DNA from: Chitinophagaceae bacterium
Lineage (GTDB): Bacteria > Bacteroidota > Bacteroidia > Chitinophagales > UBA10324
Assembly: GCA_016717285.1 (NCBI GenBank)
Contig: JADKFU010000005.1
Span: 1,472,501 to 1,536,500 of the forward strand
DNA: 64,000 bases
Reading direction: 5' to 3'
The stretch's first letter is position 1, and each line of letters begins with the position of its first letter. The notes beneath the pieces were generated by a model. It made no database searches and was not told where the DNA came from. It was given only the letters and a program-made list of their open reading frames with translations. The position numbers and the translations under genes were made by a program. Shown here piece after piece: positions 1-8,407 of the stretch.

Positions 1-472
1 TTTCAATTTTCTTCATCAACCGATTGGCAGTTGGCTTGGTGAAAGGGAAAAAGAAATCCTGAAGGTTACCCTCTTTATCGATCAGATATTTTTGAAAATT
101 CCACAGCGGACGGATCGAGAATTTTCCATTCATTTTTCTACTGGATAAATACCGGAAGACCGGATTGGTATCTTTTCCTTTTACATGCGATTTTTCGAAA
201 ATAGAAAATGAAGACAAAAACCTGTCCTTACAAAACTCCCCGATAGCTGAATTGCCCAAAGGTTCCTGGCTACCAAAATCATTCGATGGGAAAGCAAGTA
301 CTTCAAATCCCTTCTTCCTGTAAAAAATATAAAGTGTTTCAAGGTCATGCAACTGAGGAGTAAGTCCGCAATGGGAAGCAATATTGACAACAAGGCACAC
401 CTTTCCTTTATACTCAGAAAAGGAAATTTCTTTACCAAGAAGATTTTTAAAATGGAGTTCGTGAAAATTCAT
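1..472 (-). CDS. Glutathione peroxidase family (thioredoxin-type) peroxidase, partial
   Basis: This reading frame starts at the ATG at 472 and runs off the left edge of the window, so 157 residues are visible and the C-terminus is missing. It reduces hydrogen peroxide or lipid hydroperoxides, probably with thioredoxin as the reductant. The peroxidatic cysteine is Cys35 in NIASHCGLTPQ (a Cys, not selenocysteine, enzyme). The rest of the catalytic tetrad is visible as Gln69 in FPSNDFGSQE and Trp124-Asn125 in PLWNFQKYL. Cys81 in GEFCKDRF sits where thioredoxin-dependent members carry the resolving cysteine. It is transcribed divergently from the OmpA gene. The family call is secure; the electron donor is inferred. 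Confidence 0.9.
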   Translation of the reverse strand, partial: MNFHELHFKNLLGKEISFSEYKGKVCLVVNIASHCGLTPQLHDLETLYIFYRKKGFEVLAFPSNDFGSQEPLGNSAIGEFCKDRFLSSFSIFEKSHVKGKDTNPVFRYLSSRKMNGKFSIRPLWNFQKYLIDKEGNLQDFFFPFTKPTANRLMKKIE

Positions 473-669
473 TGCAAGTGTAACGCAGTATCAGGAGTTT
501 TGTTCCTGAAGATCAGCAGTGTGGTCAAATATACAGTCCTGCAAAACGGAATTTTGGTACGAAATCAAAGAAATGAACGAATGAATGTTTACAATTCTAT
601 GTCAGTTACTATAACCAATGAAAAGATTTTCGTTAATTAGCGCCAATATTTTTAACTAAAAGGCATCCC

Positions 670-2130
670 ATGAGACAATTTACTAAACTCTTTTTTGCTG
701 TTGTACTGACTAATTTCCTGTTGGTTGCACAGTTAAATGCACAAAGCACGAAGCGCCCCTGGTTGATTGGCGCGGGGTTGAATGTCATTGACTTCAATGC
801 CCCATACAACTTCGATCAGGTTTTTAAAACAGAGTACTGGAATGTACTTCCTGCAATCAGTAAATTGACATTGGCACGTAACCTGAACCCTTCTTTTGCG
901 GTTGATTTACAGGTTGGTGGTTCAAGAATTACCACGATCACTAATGGCGAAGACATTGGTGCGAGAGGTTTTGTAGATGCAGATGTTGACCTTCGCTATA
1001 AATTTGATAACGGATATATAATTAAAGAAAATGCGGTTTTTGCTCCCTACCTTTTTGCAGGTGGAGGTATAAATTATCTTTCACAGGACGCACTCCGTGC
1101 AAATGTAGGTGGTGGTCTTGGATTTAATTTCTGGTTCTGGAAAGACTTCGGTTTATATGTTCAATCAGCTTACAGGCTTGTACCGGGTGGTGATGAAACA
1201 GTGGCTGGCAAACAGAATTACATGAATCACTCAGCCGGTATAGTTGTCCGTTTTGGTAAACATGATACCGATAAAGATGGAATTGAAGATGATGAAGATG
1301 CATGTGTTGATGAACCGGGACCTGCAACAACAATGGGTTGTCCTGATCGCGACAATGATGGTGTAGCTGATAAATCTGATGCTTGCCCGGATGCAGCAGG
1401 CCCTGTAACTCTTAATGGTTGTCCTGATGCAGATGCTGATGGTATTGCAGATAAGGATGATCGTTGCCCAAGCGTAGCAGGAACCAAAGCTTTGAATGGT
1501 TGTCCTGACCGTGATGGTGATGCTGTTGCAGATATGGATGACTTGTGTCCTGATCAAAAAGGTCTTGTTGATATGAAGGGTTGCCCTGATACGGATGGTG
1601 ATAAAGTTTCCGATAAGGATGATAAATGTCCAACCAGAGCAGGAACAGTTGCGCTCAAAGGTTGTCCTGACCGCGATGCTGATGGTATAGCTGACGATGA
1701 TGACCGTTGCCCACAAGATGCAGGACCTGCATCAAATGGTGGTTGTCCTGTTCCAAAGGCTGAGGAAATTCAATCTATCAATGTAAGTGCTAAATCAATT
1801 CAGTTTGTAACCGGTAGCGATAAGATTCAGGCAGGTTCTTATGGAACGCTTGACAATATTTCTTCCCTGATGATGAAATATCCAAACACACGCTGGAGCA
1901 TTGAAGGCCATACGGATAATGTTGGTAAGGAAGCGAAAAACCTTGCGCTGTCAAAAGCCCGTGCAGCTTCAGTTAAGAATTATTTTATTTCGAAAGGCGT
2001 CAGCGCTGATCGTCTGGATTCTGAAGGATATGGTCAGATTCGTCCTATAGCAGACAACAAAACTGCAGCAGGCCGCACTGAAAACCGTCGTGTTGAAATC
2101 AAGTTGATAGAAATCAACGTGAAGCAATAA
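670..2130 (+). CDS. OmpA family outer-membrane protein with thrombospondin type-3 repeats
   Basis: A 486-residue outer-membrane protein that probably anchors the outer membrane to peptidoglycan. Residues 1-24 form a signal peptide ending LNAQS. Residues about 25-195 are rich in aromatic and glycine residues in alternating strands, consistent with a beta-barrel. Residues about 197-355 hold six to seven calcium-binding type-3 repeats of the pattern DxDxDGxxDxxDxCP, each closed by a GCPD-like turn. Residues about 370-482 are an OmpA C-terminal peptidoglycan-binding domain, with the hallmark EGHTDNVG, a following NLALSKARA and a terminal GRTENRRVEI. A strong terminator follows 24 bp after the stop, so it is probably monocistronic. 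Long antisense frames across the repeats are shadows. Confidence 0.95.
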   Translation: MRQFTKLFFAVVLTNFLLVAQLNAQSTKRPWLIGAGLNVIDFNAPYNFDQVFKTEYWNVLPAISKLTLARNLNPSFAVDLQVGGSRITTITNGEDIGARGFVDADVDLRYKFDNGYIIKENAVFAPYLFAGGGINYLSQDALRANVGGGLGFNFWFWKDFGLYVQSAYRLVPGGDETVAGKQNYMNHSAGIVVRFGKHDTDKDGIEDDEDACVDEPGPATTMGCPDRDNDGVADKSDACPDAAGPVTLNGCPDADADGIADKDDRCPSVAGTKALNGCPDRDGDAVADMDDLCPDQKGLVDMKGCPDTDGDKVSDKDDKCPTRAGTVALKGCPDRDADGIADDDDRCPQDAGPASNGGCPVPKAEEIQSINVSAKSIQFVTGSDKIQAGSYGTLDNISSLMMKYPNTRWSIEGHTDNVGKEAKNLALSKARAASVKNYFISKGVSADRLDSEGYGQIRPIADNKTAAGRTENRRVEIKLIEINVKQ

Positions 2131-2153
2131 ATTAAAACTGTAATTGTAATTTC

Positions 2154-2190
2154 AAAACCGCCCTGATGCATAATCAGGGCGGTTTTTTTG
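2154..2190 (+). terminator. Rho-independent terminator of the OmpA-family gene
   Basis: A 13-bp perfect stem (AAAACCGCCCTGA at 2154-2166 with its complement at 2174-2186) encloses a 7-nt loop and runs into a T tract ending at 2189. It lies 24 bp after the stop of the OmpA-family gene. Confidence 0.93.
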
Positions 2191-2361
2191 TTTGCTTTAA
2201 ATTTTTTCAATACCACCCATTTCATTCGGTAATGAATTCGATTTGAAGCAAATTGCCAAAATGCGATTATTGAAATGAACAGCTCAAAGCTAAGATCACC
2301 TATTTCTGTTTTGAACTTAAAAATGCGCGTTAAACATTCGCGGTTCTGCCTTTCCTATTAA

Positions 2362-2369
2362 TATATTTG
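2362..2369 (+). promoter_or_regulatory. Possible Bacteroidota -7 box (TATATTTG)
   Basis: TATATTTG matches the TAnnTTTG -7 consensus of the Bacteroidota primary sigma factor. It ends 7 bp before the ATG of the EamA transporter, so a transcript from it would be almost leaderless. No good TTG -33 element is visible at the expected distance, so this is tentative. Confidence 0.35.
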
Positions 2370-2376
2370 TTGCACC

Positions 2377-3294
2377 ATGCGCAGGTCATACCTTTACCTT
2401 CATACTGCTATTTTACTCTGGGGCTTCACCGGTATTTTTGCAAGAGCTATTGATCTTACAGAAGGAGTGCTTGTATGGTATCGGCTGCTCCTCACTTCCA
2501 TTTGCTGGCTGGTTATTGCTGTTGTTACCAAAAAAGTGAGCGTGTTGCCTTTGAAAGAAGCCTTGCGAATCAGCTTTGTAGGATTGCTCGTTGCTATTCA
2601 CTGGTTATTTTTTTACGGGTCTATCAAGTATTCCAATATTTCTGTGGGAATGAGTTGTCTGGCAATGATTGCCGTTTTTTCATCTATTCTTGAACCACTG
2701 ATCACCGGTCGCAGGTTTCAATGGTTCGAGTTGGGTTTGGCAATGTTCGCTGCTTTGGGCATGTTCCTGATTTTTGAATTTAACGTGCAATACCGGACAG
2801 GTGTTTTCCTTGGATTGATCTCTGCATTCCTCGGTTCTTATTTCACCATCAGAAATAAAATGCTGATGGCTGACTACAATTCAGAAACAGTAACCACTTA
2901 TGAATTGTGCAGCGGATTCATTTATCTGACACTGCTGATGCCATTATATCTGTGGCTTTTCCCGACCCAAAAATATTTGCCCGCATCAGGAGATTGGATA
3001 TTACTTGCGGTGTTTACTGTTGTGTGTACTGTGATTCCATTTAATCTTTCGATGAAAGCATTAAGAAACATTTCCGCTTTTACCGCCAATCTCTCTATCA
3101 ATATGGAACCACTGTATGGTATTACGCTTGCTTTTATTTTTTACCATGAACAGGATGATCTTCATCCCGGATTTTACGCGGGCACACTTATTATTTTATC
3201 CTCTGTAGTGATCTACATGTTTTTAAAATTCCGGCAATTGAGAAAGAGCAGGCAAGCAGCAACAGAAGATTTGGCCAGTGCAGAATTATTATAG
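2377..3294 (+). CDS. EamA/DMT-superfamily permease
   Basis: A 305-residue inner-membrane transporter of the drug/metabolite transporter superfamily. About ten hydrophobic segments fall into two EamA-like halves (roughly residues 1-140 and 150-290). The N-terminal HTAILLWGFTGIFARAI is typical of the first EamA helix, and FNLSMKALRNISAFTANL of the second-half signature before the last helices. Members export amino acids, metabolites or drugs; the substrate cannot be read from the sequence. It stands alone, followed by convergent minus-strand genes. The C-terminal tail (LRKSRQAATEDLASAELL) is polar and presumably cytoplasmic. Confidence 0.88.
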   Translation: MRRSYLYLHTAILLWGFTGIFARAIDLTEGVLVWYRLLLTSICWLVIAVVTKKVSVLPLKEALRISFVGLLVAIHWLFFYGSIKYSNISVGMSCLAMIAVFSSILEPLITGRRFQWFELGLAMFAALGMFLIFEFNVQYRTGVFLGLISAFLGSYFTIRNKMLMADYNSETVTTYELCSGFIYLTLLMPLYLWLFPTQKYLPASGDWILLAVFTVVCTVIPFNLSMKALRNISAFTANLSINMEPLYGITLAFIFYHEQDDLHPGFYAGTLIILSSVVIYMFLKFRQLRKSRQAATEDLASAELL

Positions 3295-3347
3295 CATGGG
3301 AAGTTTATAAAAATGAATCAAATGCATTTCCCGTATGCATCAATTCA

Positions 3348-4823
3348 TCAGTCTGAAGTTATCCAATAAGCCATCACTTCCCATCGGCCGATTTTAAAAC
3401 TTCGTATCGAATCTGCATGAACTGCAAGTTGAATTCCCTGCAGTGAATATGCCTGGTTCGATTCTGCTTCATCCGGTTCAGATAAAATCAGCGCAGGATT
3501 TTGTTGAAGAATATCATGGTCATTCATAAAATGATACCAGACAGGTTTTGAAATTACGCGGCTGTCCCATGTTAACGAAGGTGCCCATGGACCTAAAACA
3601 ATTGCATCATAGTGATTGCGAAAACATTCTGAGAGGTAATTGTTGGCGTTTCTGATATTGAATTGGCGGTTAGCCAGCAACGAGAAATAAGCGAAAGTGT
3701 TCACTGACATCAACAACAAAAGCAACACTATTCCGGCGAACCTGGATTTTGTGTTTTTATATTGATGAAAAATTAATTGACTGATAACAACTGCAGATAA
3801 AAAACCACCAGCGAAATAATAACTTACCAAATATCTTGCTGGTAAATAAACCATAGTGAGCTTGTGGAGTTCAAGCAATACCCAACAAGCGCTGATGGCA
3901 AAAAGTATTTTAAACCTTGCATCAGTGTTTTGTTTCCATAAATAACAACCGGTGAGAAAGCAGGCGAAGAACAATGTATTCGTTAACCAGGCAGATGTGC
4001 TGAACAAAATGTTTACGATGTTGAATGCAATGGTTTTTGGAATGGAAGAAAGTGTTGCATACTTGCCGGTAGATTCTTCCTGCAATACATAATTGAATAT
4101 TGCACGGTTGGGAATATACCAGCAGACGATATAGAAGATTAAAAAAAGCAACATCCAGCCAATTGCAATTATCAAAGACCTGCTGATTTTAGCAGTGATG
4201 TTATCTTTCTTTTTATTGATCAATAAAAGGAAAAATAATACAAGCGGAATCAGTGAAATGATATACACAAACTGAATCTTCGAATAGTAGGCGAGAGCAA
4301 TATAGAACGAGGAAAGAAACAGGTGCATTTGCTGCCGGCAATTGTTTGCAACAAATAAAAAGATGTAAAATATTCCCGAAAGAATAAAAACGGTGGAAAG
4401 CATTTCACTCAGACTGAAATGTGCATATTGAAATACATAATACTGCAGCATGGTTGTTAAGCTCATAATAATAATCACCGGCCGGAAGTGAAGATTGCTT
4501 AACAGGAAAAAAATAAATCCGAAAACTATTAATAGAATGGTAATTCTTGCAACAGTGAGATGAGTGCCGAATAGTTGCAATGGAATATACAGCGCCAGAT
4601 TGAAGAGCGGTGTTTTAATGAGATTGTCACATTCCATGAAATCCAATTTGCCATGGTTGATGTAATTACGGAGCTGGCTTGTGTTTAATCCTTCATCGGT
4701 AAAAGCATCGCGACTGGAAGAAAGATGAATATCCGGGTCTGCGCCAAGAAAGGGCAGGTGCAGCAGCAGTACAACTGAGAGCAGCAGAAGACCTAATCGC
4801 AGCATCAGTTTATCATTCATCAT
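3348..4823 (-). CDS. GT-C fold membrane glycosyltransferase (ArnT/PMT-like)
   Basis: A 491-residue polytopic membrane protein with about eleven hydrophobic helices. After the first helix the periplasmic loop carries an acidic pair (SSRDAFTDEGLNTSQLRNYI), where GT-C enzymes hold the catalytic Asp/Glu, followed by PLFNLALYIP. The C-terminal 80 residues are soluble. The general architecture fits lipid-phosphate-sugar-dependent glycosyltransferases (PMT/GT39/GT83-like), which act on the periplasmic side. It starts one base after the stop of the DUF547 gene, so the two are almost certainly cotranscribed with the threonine aldolase gene upstream. Donor and acceptor are unknown. Confidence 0.72.
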   Translation of the reverse strand: MMNDKLMLRLGLLLLSVVLLLHLPFLGADPDIHLSSSRDAFTDEGLNTSQLRNYINHGKLDFMECDNLIKTPLFNLALYIPLQLFGTHLTVARITILLIVFGFIFFLLSNLHFRPVIIIMSLTTMLQYYVFQYAHFSLSEMLSTVFILSGIFYIFLFVANNCRQQMHLFLSSFYIALAYYSKIQFVYIISLIPLVLFFLLLINKKKDNITAKISRSLIIAIGWMLLFLIFYIVCWYIPNRAIFNYVLQEESTGKYATLSSIPKTIAFNIVNILFSTSAWLTNTLFFACFLTGCYLWKQNTDARFKILFAISACWVLLELHKLTMVYLPARYLVSYYFAGGFLSAVVISQLIFHQYKNTKSRFAGIVLLLLLMSVNTFAYFSLLANRQFNIRNANNYLSECFRNHYDAIVLGPWAPSLTWDSRVISKPVWYHFMNDHDILQQNPALILSEPDEAESNQAYSLQGIQLAVHADSIRSFKIGRWEVMAYWITSD

Positions 4824-4824
4824 A

Positions 4825-5589
4825 TTATAAAACTGAAAAATTTCCTGGTGATATGTTCCAGTCGTATGGTTTGAAAATAAGCTTTCTGAGTTGGTTCCTG
4901 TTTATTCCGTAGTGATTACTTATAAGTTGAATGATGCCCGCTTGTCCGCCAAAGTCACCACGGTACCATTTGAAAATGGAAGATACCTTTGCACTGCTGC
5001 GATCATTATTGAGAATTACTTCCTGATCAAGAAATGTTTTCATGGCATTATTCAATTGTTGATCTGATTCATCCGGTGAATAGAAAGAAATCGCAGGACA
5101 ACTAACGGCACCACAGTTTAAAGCAAAATGAATTCTGAAGTCGAGAGGTACGCGAAGTTGCTTTTCAAAATTAGAGGGCATCATTTTTTGCAGGTATCCC
5201 ATGCTCCACCAAATTGATGAATTTCTGAGCATGCCATGTTCTATATCATTTAAAGAGAGGAGTGTGCCGGAGAGATTTATTTTTCTCCCGCTGAAAAAAT
5301 TAATTCTGTTGAGCCGGTTTGAAAAATCAGGAGTTTGTTTTTGAATGAGCCACTGCACAAATGCATTGTACAAATTGATCCAGTAAATTTTCCTCCTGTT
5401 CTCATTCATTAATTCTTCATAGAGTATTCGTGCTGGTTTGCGCTCCAATTCTTGAATAAACAATTCAGAGGAAGTGTTGGTTTTGATAGCAAGCAACAAT
5501 TGTTGTGAAAGAATAACGGAGTTCATTTCGAAGGTTGAAGTTGGTGCTGATATAAGTTGCACACAACGATAGAGGAATTCAAAACGCAA
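4825..5589 (-). CDS. DUF547 domain-containing protein
   Basis: A 254-residue protein of the DUF547 family, whose biochemical function is not established. Family features are visible: INLYNAFVQWL (about residues 71-81), the central SLNDIEHGMLR, the DFRIHFALNCGAVSCPAI block with its two cysteines, and the later FKWYRGDFGG. No clear signal peptide is seen at the chosen start (MRFEFLYRCVQLIS), though DUF547 proteins are often exported. Its start overlaps the end of the threonine aldolase gene by 11 bp, and its stop is one base from the next start, so it is the middle gene of a compact minus-strand operon. Confidence 0.85.
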   Translation of the reverse strand: MRFEFLYRCVQLISAPTSTFEMNSVILSQQLLLAIKTNTSSELFIQELERKPARILYEELMNENRRKIYWINLYNAFVQWLIQKQTPDFSNRLNRINFFSGRKINLSGTLLSLNDIEHGMLRNSSIWWSMGYLQKMMPSNFEKQLRVPLDFRIHFALNCGAVSCPAISFYSPDESDQQLNNAMKTFLDQEVILNNDRSSAKVSSIFKWYRGDFGGQAGIIQLISNHYGINRNQLRKLIFKPYDWNISPGNFSVL

Positions 5590-6595
5590 CTTTTAACGCA
5601 TCAACCACTCTCTGCAACATATTATCATCCACATCTAAATGCGTGACCATACGCACCTGGTTTTTCCCGATAGGAATGGCAAGAATTTGCTGCGCCTTTA
5701 ATTTTTGTACAAACTGGTCGGCTGCATATTGTTCTTTCAATTTGAAAATGATGATGTTGGTTTCAACGGGCATTAACCATTCAACATACGCTGAAGTGGT
5801 AAGCACATTTCCGATTTCCTTTGCTCTTAGGTGATCTTCGATAAGACGATTGATGTGATGATCAAGCGCATAAATTCCTGCTGCAGCAAGAATGCCTGCC
5901 TGCCGCATGCCACCACCAAATATTTTACGGTACTTTCTTGCACGCTTAATAAAATCTTTATTTGAAATAAGCAGTGAGCCGACAGGACAACCCAATCCTT
6001 TAGATAAGCAACAGGATACTGAATCGAAATGCATTCCCACTTCAACAGGTTGCACGTTTAATTCCACCAGCGCATTAAAGATACGGGCGCCATCTAAATG
6101 AATTTTTAGTCCGGCGTCATGTGCAGTTTTACTAAGGTTCATTATTTCTTCCAAACTATAGTAACTGCCACCACCACGATTGGCTGTGTTTTCAATACTT
6201 ACCAGACGTGTAGTTGCACTGTGGTCGTTAATGGGATTTACATTGTCTGTAATGTCATTGGGTTTGATCCTGCCTCTGTCGCCATTGATGAGCCGTACAG
6301 AACAACCGGAGTGAAAAGCGATGCCACCGGCTTCATAGTAATACACATGATTCGTGCGCTCAATTATTACTTCATCACCGGGCTGAGTATGGGTTTTTAC
6401 AGCGATCTGATTGGTCATTGTCCCTGACGGACAGTATAAGGCTGCTTCCATTCCAAAGAGCGTTGCCGCCTTTGCTTCGAGCGCATTGATGCTCGGATCA
6501 TCACCAAAAACATCATCACCTACAGGTGCTTGCATCATGGCTTCGAGCATTGGCTTGGTTGGGCGTGTTACGGTGTCGCTTCTGAGGTCGATCAT
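5579..6595 (-). CDS. ltaE: Low-specificity L-threonine aldolase
   Basis: A 338-residue PLP enzyme cleaving L-threonine or L-allo-threonine to glycine and acetaldehyde. The N-terminal MIDLRSDTVTRPT is diagnostic. His83 (TNHVYYYEAG) is the residue that stacks on PLP, Asp168 lies in HLDGARIFNA, and Lys199 in SVSCCLSKGLGCPVGS is the Schiff-base lysine. Length is normal for the family (about 340). It is the first gene of a three-gene minus-strand run; its stop overlaps the DUF547 start by 11 bp. A metabolic link with the GT-C protein downstream is not obvious. Confidence 0.95.
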   Translation of the reverse strand: MIDLRSDTVTRPTKPMLEAMMQAPVGDDVFGDDPSINALEAKAATLFGMEAALYCPSGTMTNQIAVKTHTQPGDEVIIERTNHVYYYEAGGIAFHSGCSVRLINGDRGRIKPNDITDNVNPINDHSATTRLVSIENTANRGGGSYYSLEEIMNLSKTAHDAGLKIHLDGARIFNALVELNVQPVEVGMHFDSVSCCLSKGLGCPVGSLLISNKDFIKRARKYRKIFGGGMRQAGILAAAGIYALDHHINRLIEDHLRAKEIGNVLTTSAYVEWLMPVETNIIIFKLKEQYAADQFVQKLKAQQILAIPIGKNQVRMVTHLDVDDNMLQRVVDALKVAF

Positions 6596-6651
6596 TTTGT
6601 GCAGGGTTGAATGTCTAAATAAATGGATCGTTAATGCCTGAATTAATTGTT

Positions 6652-7290
6652 TTATGCGCGGTGCAGAAGTTTATCAATAAAATCAAGTCCTAAGGAGGGT
6701 TTTAAGAGAAGTGTATACACCACACCGAAGACCGCGCCATAGAAGTGTGCATCGTGGTTAATGTTATCACCGCCTTGCCTGGCCATGTACCAGGAATATC
6801 CAAGGTATAAAACACCCATTACTATACCCGGCATGGGTAAGAAATAGAAGTAGATGGTTCCTAACGGATCAAGAAACACAAATGCAAAAAGTACAGCGGA
6901 AACAGCACCTGATGCGCCAAGACTATTGTACCAGGAGTGGTTCTGATGTTTGATATAAGTAGGCAGATCAGAGATGATCATCCCGCCGAGATACAGCACA
7001 ATGAAATACCAGGTGGAACGCATTCCAAAATTGTAATCGTAATAATACTTTACAATAGAACTGAAGGAGTAAAAGACAATGATGTTGAAAAGGAGATGTG
7101 TCCAGTTAGCATGAATGAATCCGGATGAAATGAAACGGTACCATTGTCTGCCATGTTTTACGGCATAGGGATTCATGAGGAGGCGGTTCATGAGATCGGT
7201 GGATTGAAATGCCGCAATGGAAGTGGCGACAGTGAGTATGATAATTAGGAGCGTTATGTCAAAGGCCATGGTATTTATTTGAGGCGACAA
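6652..7290 (-). CDS. Rhomboid family intramembrane serine protease
   Basis: A 212-residue six-helix membrane protease. The catalytic dyad is visible as Ser127 in the GASG motif (NSLGASGAVSA) and His182 in NHDAHFYGAVFG. The H-x3-N element of the second helix is WTHLLFN (His65-Asn69), and the L1-loop-like segment after helix 1 ends in RQWYRFISSGFIH. It cleaves membrane-spanning substrates within the bilayer; substrates are unknown. An alternative start at Met8 would remove only a few polar residues. It is 56 bp upstream of the threonine aldolase start on the same strand, so cotranscription is possible. Confidence 0.92.
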   Translation of the reverse strand: MSPQINTMAFDITLLIIILTVATSIAAFQSTDLMNRLLMNPYAVKHGRQWYRFISSGFIHANWTHLLFNIIVFYSFSSIVKYYYDYNFGMRSTWYFIVLYLGGMIISDLPTYIKHQNHSWYNSLGASGAVSAVLFAFVFLDPLGTIYFYFLPMPGIVMGVLYLGYSWYMARQGGDNINHDAHFYGAVFGVVYTLLLKPSLGLDFIDKLLHRA

Positions 7291-7370
7291 ATATGAGGAG
7301 ATAAGTTGGGATTAGCGGCAGGTAAGAATGTGGTGCTCTTCAAAAAAAATAATCATGAGTTAACATATAA

Positions 7371-7421
7371 TCACCTCGTGGCCCCTCAAGGGGCCCCTCA
7401 CGCGGGTACCTTTCTGTAGCT
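7371..7421 (+). repeat. 51-bp GC-rich dispersed repeat, copy 1
   Basis: Reads TCACCTCGTGGCCCCTCAAG, then GGGCCCCTCACGCGGGTACC and TTTCTGTAGC. The core GCCCCTCAAGGGGC is a short palindrome. It shares its whole length with copies at 8102, 8238 (inverted) and 12243, with scattered substitutions. Confidence 0.85.
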
Positions 7422-7472
7422 GTGTTTGAACGGTATTGCTTAATTTGAATAAATGGGTTTTGCTCCTTCCTG

Positions 7473-7627
7473 TTTCACCCGATTGAAATCGGGTGCAATT
7501 GGATACCTGTGTGATGTTTTTGATCGCCTTTGCCATGCATGTTCTTTGTTTAGGCGCGCCATTTTTCATAAAGTCATTCAGGAGGAAACTCCTCTGCTGC
7601 GCGATTGTATATATACAATGCCATTTT
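7473..7627 (+). repeat. 155-bp direct repeat, copy A
   Basis: Identical to 7866-8020 except for one base (GATTGAAATC here, GATTAAAATC there). It begins with the hairpin ACCCGAT..ATCGGGT and ends shortly after the perfect 16-bp palindrome ATTGTATATATACAAT at 7604-7619. Beyond 7627 the two copies diverge, with only ATTGCTTTGAA shared further on. Confidence 0.93.
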
Positions 7628-7706
7628 TCATTCTTATAAAATGCAGACTACTCATTGCTTTGAATAACCTATGCAATCATTTTGAAGGAGGTTCCTCCTG
7701 AATGAC
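7573..7706. repeat. Inverted-repeat arms around the end of copy A
   Basis: A 21-bp arm at 7573-7593 (beginning GTCATTCAGGAGGAA) is repeated in inverted orientation at 7686-7706 (ending TTCCTCCTGAATGAC) with one mismatch. Between them lie the ATTGTATATATACAAT palindrome and about 90 bp of AT-rich sequence. The arrangement resembles a small non-autonomous element. Copy B at 7866-8020 keeps only the left arm. Confidence 0.8.
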
Positions 7707-7865
7707 GGCCGGAATGGAAAGAATCGGCTTTACTTTGCAACGCAAACGACAAGAGAAAACTTTATTTATACGGTATTGAAATCAGTCATAATGAAAATTA
7801 GTAGTGTGTTCGTTATCCATTGCCGTTGAATTTATTCAACGGCGAATTGATCCTACTCATTTATA

Positions 7866-8020
7866 TTTCACCCGATTAAAATCGGGTGCAATTGGATACC
7901 TGTGTGATGTTTTTGATCGCCTTTGCCATGCATGTTCTTTGTTTAGGCGCGCCATTTTTCATAAAGTCATTCAGGAGGAAACTCCTCTGCTGCGCGATTG
8001 TATATATACAATGCCATTTT
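7866..8020 (+). repeat. 155-bp direct repeat, copy B
   Basis: Second copy of the repeat at 7473-7627, offset by 393 bp, with one substitution over 155 bp. Such near identity implies a recent duplication or continuing homogenisation. Confidence 0.93.
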
Positions 8021-8101
8021 CATTGTTCAAAAAAACTCCCAGTGATTGCTTTGAAATAAATCTTTTATCAGAAATGTGTCGCCCTTTTATTGAAAATCAC
8101 A

Positions 8102-8152
8102 TCACCCCGGGGCCCCTCAAGGGGCACCTCACGCGGGTGCCTTTCTGTGGCT
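8102..8152 (+). repeat. 51-bp GC-rich dispersed repeat, copy 2
   Basis: Direct-orientation copy beginning TCACCCCGGGGCCCCTCAAG and ending TTTCTGTGGCT. It faces copy 3 in inverted orientation across 85 bp. Confidence 0.87.
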
Positions 8153-8237
8153 CCGATTGGGCGGAGTTGCTTATTTGGAATTGAATTACTCATATTATTT
8201 CTCAATAAGCTAACGAATGAGCGAGAGTCTCTCCACG

Positions 8238-8288
8238 AGCCACAGAATGGCACAGGAGAAAGGCGCCCCTTGAGGGGCCACGGGGTGA
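8238..8288 (-). repeat. 51-bp GC-rich dispersed repeat, copy 3 (inverted)
   Basis: On the minus strand it reads TCACCCCGTGGCCCCTCAAG, then GGGCGCCTTTCTCCTGTGCC and ATTCTGTGGCT, the closest of the four copies to the apparent consensus. Confidence 0.88.
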
Positions 8289-8309
8289 CAGTTCTTACTT
8301 CAATGCTTT

Positions 8310-8358
8310 ATAAAATGCAAAAAGGTAAATTGAAACCTAATTCAATTTACCTTTTTGC
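8310..8358 (-). terminator. Terminator hairpin of the CUB/T9SS protein gene
   Basis: An 18-bp perfect stem (8317-8334 with 8341-8358, arms beginning GCAAAAAGGTAAATT) with a 6-nt loop. It lies about 50 bp after the minus-strand stop at 8408 and is followed on that strand by ATTTTAT. It would serve the 803-residue secreted protein. Confidence 0.8.
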
Positions 8359-8407
8359 TCTGTTCATTAAACCGGTGAAGAAGGAAAGATTAACGGGTTA
8401 TTAAAAA

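Larger units (their letters stand above)
7291..8407. other. 1.1-kb gene-free block built of dispersed repeats
   Basis: No frame here looks like a real gene. The interval contains three copies of a 51-bp GC-rich repeat (two direct, one inverted), two nearly identical 155-bp direct repeats, an inverted 21-bp arm pair around the first of these, and a terminator hairpin for the gene to the right. Open frames of 60-126 codons are translations of the repeats themselves, so they duplicate each other and are not evidence of coding. No transposase is present; this looks like accumulated non-autonomous repeats. Confidence 0.8.

Noticed and set aside
1231..1716. 161-codon minus-strand frame across the type-3 repeats
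   Set aside because: It is antisense to the OmpA-family gene and its composition (Ile/Thr-rich repeats) is the shadow of the repeated Asp codons.
7453..8184. Two similar frames (82 and 126 codons) in the repeat block
   Set aside because: Their likeness is only the 155-bp DNA repeat. No start context, domain or codon signal supports a gene.
8102..8288. Terminal inverted repeats of an insertion sequence
   Set aside because: The 51-bp repeats face each other, but only 85 bp of non-coding DNA lies between them and the same repeat occurs singly elsewhere.
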